Source: Muricea muricata (taxonomy: Eukaryota > Cnidaria > Anthozoa > Malacalcyonacea > Plexauridae). Taken from it: DNA of 64,000 nucleotides. A program made the position numbers and the translations under genes. Under the pieces are notes generated by a model. It saw only the letters and a program-made list of their open reading frames with translations, was not told where the DNA came from and did no database searches. Positions 45,758-58,540 of the stretch are shown one piece after another. The first letter of the stretch is position 1. Each line of letters starts with the position of its first letter. The stretch spans positions 3,410,001-3,474,000 of the forward strand of contig OY979721.1 of NCBI GenBank assembly GCA_963855995.1. The letters run 5' to 3'.

Positions 45758-48700
45758 CTATAATGGCAGAACTACATGCTCGGCGTGTCTCATTCCAAAT
45801 GAAAAGGCTGGAGCACATTTTTTGGCGATGGTAACCTGTTGTGAAGTGACATAAAGGTCGTAGTCAGTATACTGTAAATTAGTTCATCTTTTTGAAAATT
45901 CAACATTTGAACAAGTGAAGAGCCACTCTGTGGATATATTGTTCAATAAATCATTATTATTATTATTATTATTATTACATAGCTACAAGACAACCTAACC
46001 GAATATATACACGCTTAAAAATTTGAAGTTATAACAAACCTACAAAGACGTTCGTGGATAAGTTGTGTTTGCAATGCTTGTTCTAAGTTGTCGGAACAAG
46101 TTTTGAGCAAGTTGTTAACGACTTGTAACAAGCTTGATGGGACTATCAGACTTGTTACAGGGCAGTTCCAATCAGACTGATACAGTCATGATAAGACAAT
46201 TATTTATAGACCCACAGCGAGTGGGATTCGGCGAAATATTTGCTGAAGTGATGACATATTATACCGAAAAATAAGCCACGGAAAAAATAGAACTACATGG
46301 TGGTTGAATCTCTGCCATTTTAACTTTTTCCCGCCAGTGTTATCTCGCGTGGTTTACGCGAATAATGTCCCACCCCATGTTCACCGGGGAACATGACGTG
46401 CGACATTGTCAAAAGGAACGCGGGCTCGCTAAATGATGACGTAATCCGTGATATCGTGATTAGTTCGATGCTCACGTGGTACAAACTGAGATTTCTGATT
46501 CGACAATATGAGGTTGAGGTATAATATTTAATATTGTTACAGCTTCGTGGCTGGTGTTGTCAACTTTGTGTCAAACTGACAATCTTCTTACAACAAGTCT
46601 AATGTTCCCATTTTAACATTTGTTACGTATTAACACTATAATATGTTTTCAAAATGATAACAAGTCTTCAAATGACAAGTAAAGTAAATAGCTAAAGTCC
46701 TTAGTTTATACACAACAAAGAAAAGTGAAAAATAAATAAACATGGCTAATTTTCCAAAATTTTTTGTTAAAGTGCAGCTTAAAAGTCCGTGAATGAACGA
46801 AACTTTACGGCATTTTTCCTCTTATATTAACGTTGGACACTTTTTGTAGAGATTTAGAGTTTGGCGAAAATACCTGTATAACGCCTGTACTATAAGAGGC
46901 AGAAATTTGAATTTTTGTAAGGCAAATCGGGGCTTGAATTATCTTCGCAACTATTGGGTAGATACGACATTTTACATCCTTTCAAGCGGTAAATACTACA
47001 TAGACATGGAACACTTGTTGAAGAAATTTGTAATTATCGCTCCTGTTATGTATGAAGCTCAGTGATTACTTTTGCCTACCTTTTCTGGCGAGTAGATTCC
47101 AGGCCCCGGTCTCTTTGTTCTATCTCCTGGCATGAATTTTCGTCCTTTCAAAGAATATTTGGGTTGTTTCGTTCTGTATGTGTTTGGGCTGACTACCTTG
47201 TACGACCCAGGACCCGGCGTCTATCGAGTTAAAGAGTTAAAATTACATGCAATAATCACACGACGTCTGTATTCAGCAAGTCTGTTACAGGCTTGCCCCA
47301 GCCGATATCAGAATGCGTTCTCGTCGCTTGCTCCGGCTTGAAGCTAACAAGTCTGCTGTCTGCTATAAGTTGTCAGCATGCTTGATGAAAGTTGATTGTC
47401 ATCCAGGCAATAAATCGCTAAAGCTTAAAATAGCATTCCGAAATTGATTAAGTTGATAAGTTTGCTGGTAAAATACGGAAAATGTAGCCCTGCGAAGTTT
47501 GCGAATTTTAAAATTGCCGCAGAGACTAACTAAACTCAGAAATGGTAATAGACCTCAGAAGTGCTTACGTCACGTGGCTTTCAATGCATATGAATACAAG
47601 GTAAGTTTTTACTACATGTTTCCCACCTTGCATTGCAATTCATTGTTTAACTCTGGCGTGACGCAGAGGCGTGACGTAAGCACCTCTAACGTCTATTACT
47701 GGGTCGACATATAGTCATCAGAGGAAAATTAGAGGTGTCAGGCACCCCCCCCCCCCAACCAGAGCATACTAGATCCATCCCTGCGGTGCACTACCCTGAA
47801 CTAAAGGGGCAGTTAACAAAAGGAAGCTTATTGAAAGAGAATTTTGGCACCGCTTGGTGGACGGAACCGTTAGTAATTTCAACGCAAGAGTCAATGCTAG
47901 GTAATTGATCCTTTAAGATCTTCTCGAAAGCTATCTCAATACAGTTTATAATAGTGTTGGCCTGGGGATTTGCAAGTTGTTCTTTACTAGCGGGGTGTTC
48001 GTAATAGCGAGATGTCCACAAAGCTGGAGTTGACTGTATTGTGCCTTCAAGACGTACCCTCTTCAGATCTTCACTAAATCCTCCTCTTGTTGGTCTGGCA
48101 CTCAGCGAATACGCAGGTGAAGATGGCATACTGATCGTCTTAGGTCCAATCATCACAGGGATTGTGTAGGAGTTCGGTGCAGGTCTCGTGTCGCGTTGTC
48201 GATATTCCGTGCGTATTCCGAACGAGAAGCTGGGAGCGCGGGTTTCGTGAGGTGGGTAGTGTCTCTCGGGTAGATAATGTCCTGGAATTGAGTGGAATTG
48301 TGAAGGTTGGGTAGTTAGGATAACAAGACGCCTGCTAAGGCGTTCACTCCGCCTGCCAAAACGAAAATGATAACAAGGCCAGGCAGGGCTGTAACTAGAT
48401 TCACTTATTCCTGTTCTGCCCAACGAATTCCTTTTTAAATCAGTGATTATTAGGGTACCTTCCAAGGCATTTTAAGACATTGCTAGCACATCTTATGTAA
48501 TCACTAAGATAACCAAAAACCAATGTCTGAGTGACTTGCCAGGCACTCTGCCCAGAGTCCTAGTAAGATTGCATTATTTAGAATTTAATTTAAATTAAAG
48601 ACTTCCATAGTCCATAATTATATTAAACAAGATTGTTGCAAGTAAAGAAAATTTTACTAAAAGTGTATACAATACATAAATATATTAGCCTGATAGCATC

Positions 48701-50262
48701 ATTTAAATCAATTTTGCAGCACACTGCCTGAAGTCTCCACGATATAATTTGTTGGGAACTTTAGACTAACATATGTATTTCTGGAATTGGAATGTTAAGT
48801 GTTTCTTACCTTTTATAAATGTATGAGATCCCACAAGCAAATAAATCATTTTGCACGAAATATCAGCATCTCAACATAGGTATTGAAAACCGAGGAAAGA
48901 AATCACAACGAATACTTCGTGATTAGAATTAGGAACGCATTTCGTAGACTCACTCCTTGATCATGGAATGATGGAGTCTATCAAAATTAGCCGTTTTAAA
49001 ACATTTCTGGAGCAATGTTTTGATAAAGAACCTTCCTGTCCCTTTTTGTTAAGTATTACATGTTAAAAATTGTGTTTTGTATATAGATATTTTAGTAGAA
49101 TTTGCGCATGATTCTTGTGTAGAAATTTCTAAATTTCCTAAAAAAAGGAAACACAACAGAAAATGACGCAAACACGCTCTCAAAACTTCACCGCGATACA
49201 TCGCTCCTCGGTAAAGTTTCGCGGTGGAATTTGTCGTTTTAAAACATTTTGTATGAGAATCTTTGCACGTAAAACCTTCTTGCGGTTTAGATGTTCTAGC
49301 ATACATGTTTAAATGCGTGTTTTGTTGACATATTCCGCTAGGAATTGAGTTTAAACGCCGTGTTTAGGTCGGCTCACGCGGCTTGTGCCAGCGGTATCAC
49401 CCATGAGCGCTGCGCCAACTTGCGACACCGAAATTTTTTTTTAAAAAACCCAGAAACGGGGCGAATTTAAAACTCCGCCTCGCCTACGGCAGGCGGAGTA
49501 ATAAGTTATGGCAAGATATATTTGTAGCCACGGTTGGCCTGTTAGAAATGGTAGTTACTGGGTCCCTTGTATAAACAGTTTGGAACTGATAGAGCTATCC
49601 AGAATTAATAAAGTTAGTTTAGATGGTTTCTTCCTGTAGTAATACTGGAGCAATAAAAGATGACTCGTACTGGACCTCTAGGAAGAACAGTTTAGCACTG
49701 AATAAAGTTAGTTTAGATAGGTTTCTTCCTGTAGTAACACTGGATCAATAAGAGATGACCCTTACTGGACCTCTAGGAAGAACAATTTAGAACTGATAGA
49801 GCTATCCAGAATTAATAAAGTTAGTTTAGATGGTTTCTTCTTGTAGTAACACTGGATCGATAAGAGATAATCCTTACTGGACCTGGAAAACGGGCCTGGA
49901 ACAGTTTAGAAATGATAGAGCTATCCAGAATTAATAAAGTTAGTTTAGTTGAGTCCCTCACCTGGTCCAGGTACCATGGGTTTACTCAGTTCAGCTGGTC
50001 TACTATATAATGAAAATTTCGGACTTGCTCCTATCCCCCGCTGGGTAGAATTAGCTTTGATAGAATATTTCGGACCAGGGCTATAGATTCCACTTTGTAT
50101 TTCGTTGCGCTGACCAAAACTAAAAGCTGGGCTGCGCCTAAGTCTTGGATCTCGAGTGGTTGTTCCTATTGTCCCAGGTAGAGCGTATTTCGCCGGTCCT
50201 GGACCAGAATGTCGTTTCAATAACTCCTCCATTTTCCTTTTCGTAGCATATTTTACCATCAT
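45758..50262 (-). CDS. ODF3: ODF3/CIMAP1-like SHIPPO-repeat protein, four exons
   Basis: A ciliary or sperm-tail microtubule-associated protein of the outer dense fibre 3 (CIMAP1) family. Minus-strand exons: 50262-49962, 48281-48058, 47220-47080, 45835-45758. Introns are GT-AG, phases are 1, 0, 0, and the product is 247 aa (human ODF3 254). Pro-Gly-Pro (STPGP/SHIPPO) repeats: SGPGPAKYALP, YSPGPKYSI, VPGPG-HYLPE, PAPNSYTIP, TPGPGSYKVV, RPGPGIYSPEK. The block MIGPKTISMPSSPAYSLSAR with GGFSEDL, and the last exon VTIAKKCAPAFSFGMRHAEH, match the family closely. Start: two adjacent Met codons (MMVKYATKRK), with the first chosen. The frame is intact; it is probably expressed in ciliated cells or sperm, which is inference from the family. 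Large introns contain repeats. Confidence 0.93.
46040..46205. repeat. ACAAGTTG-rich dispersed repeat
   Basis: Within the last ODF3-like intron: TTGTTCTAAGTTGTCGGAAC, CAAGTTGTTAACGACTTG and GATGGGACTATCAGACTTGT match words of the TIR element at 20870-21318 (for example GATAGTCCCATCAAGCTTGT in complement). The rest of this intron (46206-47079) has no recognised feature. Confidence 0.6.
49545..49955. repeat. ~115-bp minisatellite in ODF3-like intron 1
   Basis: About 3.5 units (GATAGAGCTATCCAGAATTA, AATAAAGTTAGTTTAGAT) of the family also found in the transaldolase and YJU2 introns. It ends immediately next to the exon 1 splice donor. Confidence 0.9.
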
Positions 50263-50865
50263 GAAGAATTATTCGGTGTTAAGTAGAAACTATCAGCTGT
50301 TGTCTTTCTCTACGGTCTCCCTGTGTCTTTATTCTCAAATGACCTCATTGTGACGTCGCAATTAGAATGATCTGCGCGCGTTTGAATTTAGGTGAGCAAA
50401 ATGCGCGCTTAATATTGCATGTGTGTTGCTGGACAATGTTTGCGCAGGCTCGGGAGTACTTATAGGCGCAATCATTAATCAATAATTACGTTGCTTAGTT
50501 GCTGTTTCGAGTCACGCGAAGAAGTTCGCCTAGACGTAAAAATCTCGCAACTTGTAGTAAGTCTGCTTTATTTTTTTGAGTTTTTTTTTTGGGGGGGGGG
50601 GTGGGGGTGGGGAAGGTTATCAAGACAACGATAAACTGGTGATTTCCTTTGTGTTTTTATGATAATTATTATCGAGTTTGAAAACTATTGTTAATTTTCC
50701 TCCAACTGTTCCCGTCTTGAATTTTGACACATGTTCCTTTTCAAACTACAGCAAATTAGCGTCGCTTTAGCTGACTTCGTAGAGCTAATAACCGTCTGCG
50801 CTGGGTAAAGAGGTGGCAGCTGATACACAAGTCATACTTTTGCCAGCGTAGTTCTTTTTTCGCAG
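50263..50865. other. ODF3-like 5' flank; no gene seen
   Basis: The likely promoter and 5' UTR of the minus-strand gene, plus a poly-T/poly-G tract at 50575-50605 and a fragment of the TACACGTAAAAA-type repeat near 50535. No coding feature. Confidence 0.5.
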
Positions 50866-51276
50866 CATCAGGAAGATGAAGCCGATGGCGATGATAGCAT
50901 TCCTTCAACAAGCTTCCAGTCGAAGAAACCTAAAAAAGAATGGTCTGTCCCTGTCCAGAAAAGCCCAAAGAAAGTAACAGTTGGATCAGCCTACCCCAAG
51001 TCCGTACCTTTAAGCTCCCTCCTCAAGCTGGGTAAAATTATACCACCAAATTGCAACCAGGATATAATAGAATTACACGTAGAAGAGTTTTATATTGAGA
51101 AAAAGGAATGGTCAGCTCCAATTCCTGTAAAATTATCAGTAGATAAAAAGTCGTTTGCTTGTGGAGCAGTCCGAAATGCCCTCGAAGCTCGAGCACTGAG
51201 TGGTCTGGAAGGTCGTTATGTGCTTAAACGGTATAAGCATGATCAATATATAACTCTTCTACGTGTAATTCTATAA
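50866..51276 (+). pseudogene. alpha-kinase-like exon, truncated
   Basis: After a strong acceptor (TTCTTTTTTCGCAG) the frame is open to 51276: an acidic start (HQEDEADGDDSIPSTSF), a basic linker, PLSSLLKLGKIIPPNC, then KEWSAPIPVKLSVDKKSFACGAVRNAL...GRYVLKRYK. The last part resembles the N-lobe of the atypical alpha-kinase family (FxxGxxRxA ... YVxKxY, the Lys of the ATP site). The frame ends where an inverted copy begins. The C-lobe and zinc-site residues are absent. Alternative: an internal exon of a larger gene whose remaining exons are outside the window. Not called by family with certainty. Confidence 0.45.
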
Positions 51277-51475
51277 TGTCCTGGTTGCACTTAGGTGGTA
51301 TAATTTTACCCAGCTTGAGGAGGGAGCTTAAAGGTACGGACTTGGGGTAGACTGATCCAACTGTCACTTTCTTCGAGCTTTTCTGGACAGGGACAGACCA
51401 TTCTTTTTTAGGTTTCTTCGACTGGAAGCTTGTAGAAGGAATGCTATATATCATCGCCATCGGCTTCATCTTCCC
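51236..51475 (-). pseudogene. inverted partial copy of the alpha-kinase-like exon
   Basis: The minus strand repeats the first ~235 bp of the exon at 50880-51115 with a few substitutions (QKSSKKVTVGSVYPKSVPL against QKSPKKVTVGSAYPKSVPL). The copy lies tail-to-tail with the original and ends at the hAT MITE. It lacks the kinase-like part. Confidence 0.75.
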
Positions 51476-51476
51476 G

Positions 51477-51701
51477 CAGGGGCGTAGCCAGCCCTAAACT
51501 AGTGGGGGGGTCCTAATGCCCAGTACCCGGATATCCTGTGTATAGAAAGATAATGTAATGCCCCCCCCCCCCCACACACACATACATTTCTACCTGGTTT
51601 TGAAAGAATTAAAAAACTTGTCCAAAACAAAAGTGGGGGGGGGGGGGGTCCGGACCCCCCATTCCCCCCCCCCCCCCCCCCCCCCCGTGGCTACGCCCCT
51701 G
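51477..51701. mobile_element. 225-bp hAT MITE
   Basis: The termini are CAGGGGCGTAGCC and GGCTACGCCCCTG, with poly-C/poly-G runs inside. The flanking octamers TCTTCCCG (51469-51476) and TCTTCCTG (51702-51709) differ at one base, as expected of an 8-bp hAT target duplication. Confidence 0.85.
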
Positions 51702-51716
51702 TCTTCCTGATCCATG

Positions 51717-51870
51717 TTGCCATGGTTATAAAGTTATTCCACTGTTCTTGTTAGGGCATTACGGTTATTACATAGTTTTGGTTTATAGGCTTTATTGCAT
51801 GCCGTGGTTATAAAGTTCCACTGTTCTACTTACGGTGTCATGGTTATTTTATAGGGCATTACGACTGATA
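51717..51870 (-). repeat. 77-bp minisatellite, left arm (about 2 units)
   Basis: CCATGGTTATAAAGTT and CCGTGGTTATAAAGTT mark two units. They are the reverse complement of the array at 63720-64000. Confidence 0.85.
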
Positions 51871-52290
51871 TAAAGTATTCGACGGCACTGAATTGCTTCA
51901 GTTTCAGGCATACAGATGCCCTGGTATTTTGTCCTTTCTGAAAAATTAAAACTAGAGTTGTCAGTTGAAAATGTACGTATTATAATCAATATACCAGGTA
52001 GAAGATGTGTCTGCATATTTTTCTTCCCGTGACTTTATATTTTCCGCTATGTCCGGGATAGAAGTGGAATATGAATATTCGCTATGACTCGACTTCGTGT
52101 AGCTTCGATCCTTCCACGAGCTGTGCCTGTTTGTTATGACCGGTGTCAAGCGAAATTTGCTACACGTGCAAGTGACGTTTAATCGGAACACATCGACAAA
52201 TGTCGTAGCTTTCCGCGTACTTCGGTCTCCGCGACGGTGCTCGAAGATTTTCCAAATTTTTCTCAATTTTTTGTCGCTTTACAAGGGCCA
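51860..52290. repeat. segment X of the large inverted repeat, left copy
   Basis: Its reverse complement occurs, interrupted by a hAT transposon, at 59885-60100 and 63520-63760. Shared words include CGACGGCACTGAATTGC, AATTGAGAAAAA, GGAGACCGAAGTACGC and TGTCGATGTGTTCCGAT. Confidence 0.85.
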
Positions 52291-52298
52291 AGTCAAAG

Positions 52299-53020
52299 CA
52301 GTGCTTCCATTTTCAAGGAAATTTCCTTTTCTAAGGAAATTCTACTGTCGAAAAGGAAAGTCTAAGGAAGAGAAAAAATCTGGGGAAATCTAAGGAAATC
52401 TAAATTTTTTTTTGAAAAACATGGGTATTCATTAAAAGTACATTAAAACAAAAGAAGTTTTCGCTATTTTCTCAAGTTTTGAATAAATTTACTAAATTAT
52501 TTACTGATTATGTCATTATGTTGACTGTGTTTCGTTAAAAATCTCTTTTGAACTTTTTTCTTCCGTTTTCGAAAACTTCCGAAAGATTTTTGAGCGATGG
52601 AATTTAGTAGCTTTGGGCGCCAAAGTAAGCAAAACGCTGTGAATAGTTTTTTTAAAAAAACAGTCACTGTACAAAGTAGATGAAGTTTGCGCACATAGTC
52701 ATGTTAGATTTTGAGTGGCCATCGTTGGCAAATGGCAATGGCACATGATCTTAAATAAATGTTGTAACAAGTATTTCATTTTAAACTGTAAAATAGCTTG
52801 TGGTTTCTAGCAAACCCACTTCTTGCTATTTTTGAGGCAATTTTGTGCCTTTGAAATTAATTAAATCCTTTGTTTTGGCTTGTGTTTTGCCACAAAATCA
52901 CCGAAAAGGCTGAAAGCGGCTTAACGAAATTTCCAGGAAATTTGAAGGACATTTTAAGGATTTAAAGGAAATCTTGAGGGCAAAAATGAGAAATTTTGGT
53001 TTTCAAAAATGGAAGCACTG
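52299..53020. mobile_element. 722-bp hAT-type non-autonomous element
   Basis: The termini are CAGTGCTTCCATTTT and AAAATGGAAGCACTG, flanked by a perfect 8-bp duplication AGTCAAAG (52291-52298 and 53021-53028). The inverted sister copy at about 56835-56860 has the uninterrupted site. The interior contains repeated AAGGAAATTT-type words; no transposase. Confidence 0.92.
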
Positions 53021-53028
53021 AGTCAAAG

Positions 53029-54791
<1,763 letters not shown>

Positions 54792-54834
54792 ATATATATA
54801 TATATGATATGATATTACCGAGTCTCGAATGTGA

Positions 54835-55411
54835 TAACCTATTTATCACATACTTGTGCCTTTATCTAGAGCAAAAACTAGATTATATTTTCAAATTATT
54901 TATACTTCGACTACATTTCAAAATGAATTCAAAATTATTGTTTAAAATACGCTAAACAGGTAGAAATTACAAAAACAAACCAAAAATAACTTATCTTTTA
55001 ATGGCTGCAAATTTCTTTGTGTTATTTTCCTTGTATTATTTTATATTTTTATTGTTACCTCTCTATCCATCCCTCAGCATTGAACTGTAATAGATCTGGA
55101 ACGACAACTTCAGTGTTTTGAACACAATGTCCCTCAGTCGGACGCCATCTTTGTTTTGAGCGGGACAAAAAACGATATCGCGGGACAAAAAACGATATCA
55201 CGGGACATATCGTTTTTATATCACCGTGTTATCGCCCGGATAAAGGCACAAGTATGTGATAAATATTTAACACTTATTGACTGAGACCGAGGGAAACAGT
55301 ATGTTTTGTGGACCAGAGACTGTCGATGTTTCCCGAGGCGAAGCCGAGGGAAACATCGACAGTCGAGGGTGCACAAAACATACTGCTTTCCCGAGGTCTT
55401 AGTCAATAAGT
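54835..55411. repeat. nested inverted repeats
   Basis: TTATCACATACTTGTGCCTTTATC (about 54852-54876) is inverted at 55234-55262. It is followed by a compact hairpin at 55272-55411 (ACTTATTGACTGAGACCGAG and complement outside, GACTGTCGATGTTTCCCGAG and complement inside). In between, the phrase GCGGGACAAAAAACGATATC is tandemly repeated near 55160-55205. No coding sequence. Confidence 0.8.
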
Positions 55412-55661
55412 ATTTTATTATATACTGAGTGTCAAAAGAGAAGAAAAGTACCACAAATCAATCAGACATGTGTAAAAAGGATTACCTTTTACCTGACATG
55501 GCTCCGTGAGGCTCTGTGGATTTGTTATTTACCGGTGAATAAAAGTAATGTCCACCGCTTAGCTACGTTGCTAGGGAGACAGTAGAATTTCTCCACTATC
55601 ACGTGATACGTTCTTTACCAATAAGAAACAGGAATAAATGAACTTTGACATTCAGTATATA

Positions 55662-55795
<134 letters not shown>

Positions 55796-55888
55796 GTTTG
55801 TCGTTTAACAATAATTTCCAGATCAATAGGGCCAGTCATGCCAGGAAGGTCAAAAAAGGTTCACAAGTCTAGGTTCGTACGTATGGGT

Positions 55889-56102
55889 ACGAGAAGTTTG
55901 GGAATGCGGACCACCAACAATTTCTGATAACCTTCAATTCATAACTAAACTTTATTGGGACGTTGATGAAGGCTATAGCCTTCTATGGAAGGCTGTAGCC
56001 TATATATTGGTGAAGGCTATAGCCGGAACGTCTCAATAAAGTTTAGTTATGGATTGAAGGTTGTCAGGAATTGTTGGTGGTTTGCATTTTTAAACTTCTC
56101 GT
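55889..56102. repeat. 214-bp fold-back element
   Basis: The outer arms ACGAGAAGTTT and AAACTTCTCGT continue inward through CCACCAACAATT, CTTCAATYCATAACTAAACT and GACGTT to a centre of repeated GAAGGCTATAGCC. The right half contains GGTGAAGGCTATAGCCGGAAC, a weak hammerhead-like arrangement. Confidence 0.85.
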
Positions 56103-56125
56103 ATATATATATATATATATATATT

Positions 56126-56866
56126 AATTTATGTTATGGGTTGGGGATAGAACCTCGCTGGTAAATCCACCACTGGACCATGCCTCCACAGTATACTTCG
56201 ACAGGAGAGTGGAACACTATAAACTCCTTTATTGCTGATAACAAGTCTCCATTCATTGCCCCTTGTTACAAGCGGTTTCCGCTGAAATGTTACCATGAAA
56301 TCAGAGAATAGCAGTGATACTGTAAAATCATGCTGTTCTTTTAATAATGCCGTTACTTGTAATGAAATACATTAAATAGAAAAGAGCTAGTTTATGAGAG
56401 CTAGCTAAAAAACATGTTCACAGATCAAAAATGATAAAAATATGGGACTGGCGGTGAACCTGCAACCTGCCAGGAAAGTTAAACTGGATCCAGTCAAGCA
56501 GTCAATGGAATGCTCTGCCTCCGGGCGTACAGCTGACTACGTTGGTGGCTGCCTGTGTGACACCAGCAACATATCGGCTTTGAGTGTTCTCATATGTCCA
56601 AAGAACACTACAGGTATAGTTTGCAGGCATATATACCTCGGCCACATGAACTAGGCTTAATTTTAACAAAAACACTGCAGCCCTATTAAATATGTTAAGA
56701 ATTGGAGGCAAACTTTATATTTTATATTCAATGAAATTGTACTTAATTCCACTCTGATATCTCACAAATCGATCACTATGAGCAATCTAAGCATTCAGCA
56801 ACAAATATTGATAAAAAATAAAGCATATTTATACCTGAAAGTTTGACTTGGCTCTTGCACAGATTA
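56126..56866 (+). repeat. segment Y of the large inverted repeat, right copy
   Basis: Inverted copy of 53029-53745. It carries the empty target site (CCAAGTCAAACTTTCAGG in complement) for the hAT element at 52299. It ends at about 56866, after which left-right similarity is lost until 59885. Confidence 0.85.
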
Positions 56867-57658
56867 AGTATATATTGTGTATTGATGTAATGCCTCTCCT
56901 CATACTTTTCCATATTTTTACATGAAATTAAATAGAAAAATAACAGCAAAAAAATAGCAACCTACTATATGGACCAAACGTACTCAAAACTCGAAATAGT
57001 CCTAAAAATAGGAAGAAAATAGTTGTAAAAAATAGGAAATAAATAGTAATTAAATAGTGTTGGTTTCTACACGAGAATTGTTTGCTGGTTTCTGTTGCTA
57101 CCATTCTGCATTCGTCTTCATTGGGCTAAGGTTGAACTAGAGGGATACAATCTGGACTTTTGATGATGCATACCTATTGACTGGGCTAAATCTTAATGAT
57201 TTTGATGAGCTGTATACATTCAACTCTCTAATCTTTTATTCAGAAAACAAAACTTTGCGAAACAGGTGATGGAAAGTTTTAAAAGTATATTAAAATATGT
57301 TGTGGGGCGCAATAAACCTTCCTCATACAATCTCGTCCTTTAATGAAAAGCTTTAATTTAGTAATTAAAGCTAGATTTAGTAAAGCCTACAAACATCCAT
57401 TGTATAATCATTACTTTTTTATTATTTATTGCAAAATTTCACATTAAGTATAGCTAAAAGCTAATAAAGTTGCCATGCTAATAATATACATGCAAAAATT
57501 TCTTCACTTTGATTGGCTGAGAGCAGTGCAATTTTTATCAAATACAGTACAGTGCCAAAGAAAGAAATTCAGTGCAAATTTCTTTAGGTGCATCCTTGTT
57601 TGATATATGGACTTTAAATGTAAATGTGTAAAGAAAGGTAAAAATAAAGCAAAGTTAA
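56867..57658. other. no gene seen
   Basis: Start of the stretch that is present in the right arm and absent in the left. AT-rich; it includes short repeats of AAATAG near 56935-57060. No exon or RNA gene is recognised. Confidence 0.5.
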
Positions 57659-58474
57659 CAGGGACCGCGGAGGAGGGGGGGGCCCGGGGGCCTTGGCCCC
57701 CCCAATAATTTTCCTATGATTGATTGAATGGCAGTTAATTATAACCAGTGCTACTTGACGTTATTCCAATAAGTAGCGTTACAGCTCAGGTCAAGAGCAC
57801 CTCATTAACATTTTGGCTGTGATTTTGGGAAAACGCACTGTGACATCCAGCAAAAGGAGGCAAAAGGATTGGCGTCGAAATGCAACCATTTGCAAGCTAC
57901 AATTAAGCGCTTTGCAAAAAACAAGTTTTAAAAAGTTATAACTACATAGTTTGGCCACTGAAACTATTTGCTTTGACTCTAAAACTATTTGTTTTGACTC
58001 TGAAACTATTTGTTTTGATTCTAACTCTCATGTGGGTGGGGTTAAAACTATTAGTTACAAGCAATTAGTTATTGACTTATTGGCGGTTAAATTACAGTTG
58101 CGCGTGTTTAAAACAAATAGTTTCAGAGTCAAAACAAATAGTTTCAGAGTCAAAACAAATAGTTTCAGAGTCAAAACAAATAGTTTCACTGGCCAAACTA
58201 CGTAGTTATAACTTTTTAAAACTTGTTTTTTGCAAAGCGCTAAACGGTAGCTTGCAAATGGTTGTAACATACATATATTTTTTCCAGTATTTATTAATAA
58301 AGAACGGAAAAAACCCAACAATAAACATGAACACGTCGCAACACCAAGATAGTTTAAGAAAAAAAATTAAAAAACGGAAAAAAGTTGAAAAAGAACGAAG
58401 CAAGAATGGGGACTCGATTGTTGCCCAGCTAAGCATTCGGCCCCCTCAATCCAAAAATTGCTCCGCGGTCCCTG
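57659..58474. mobile_element. 816-bp hAT-type element with inner inverted tandem repeats
   Basis: The termini are CAGGGACCGCGGAG and CTCCGCGGTCCCTG; GTTAA flanks both sides as a possible partial target duplication. Inside (57885-58268) an inverted pair is capped by tandem copies of a 21-bp unit, AAACAAATAGTTTCAGAGTC: three units on the left in one orientation and four on the right in the other. No transposase. Confidence 0.75.
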
Positions 58475-58540
58475 GTTAATATACATGTAAAGATCATTTC
58501 CTGATGCATTATATGCCAAATTTTAAGATTATTATAATAG

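Noticed and set aside
56008-56035. Hammerhead-like GGTGAAGGCTATAGCCGGAAC in a fold-back
   Set aside because: The core bases deviate (GGTGA for CTGATGA, GGAA for GAAA) and the cleavage stem is minimal; at best a decayed ribozyme.
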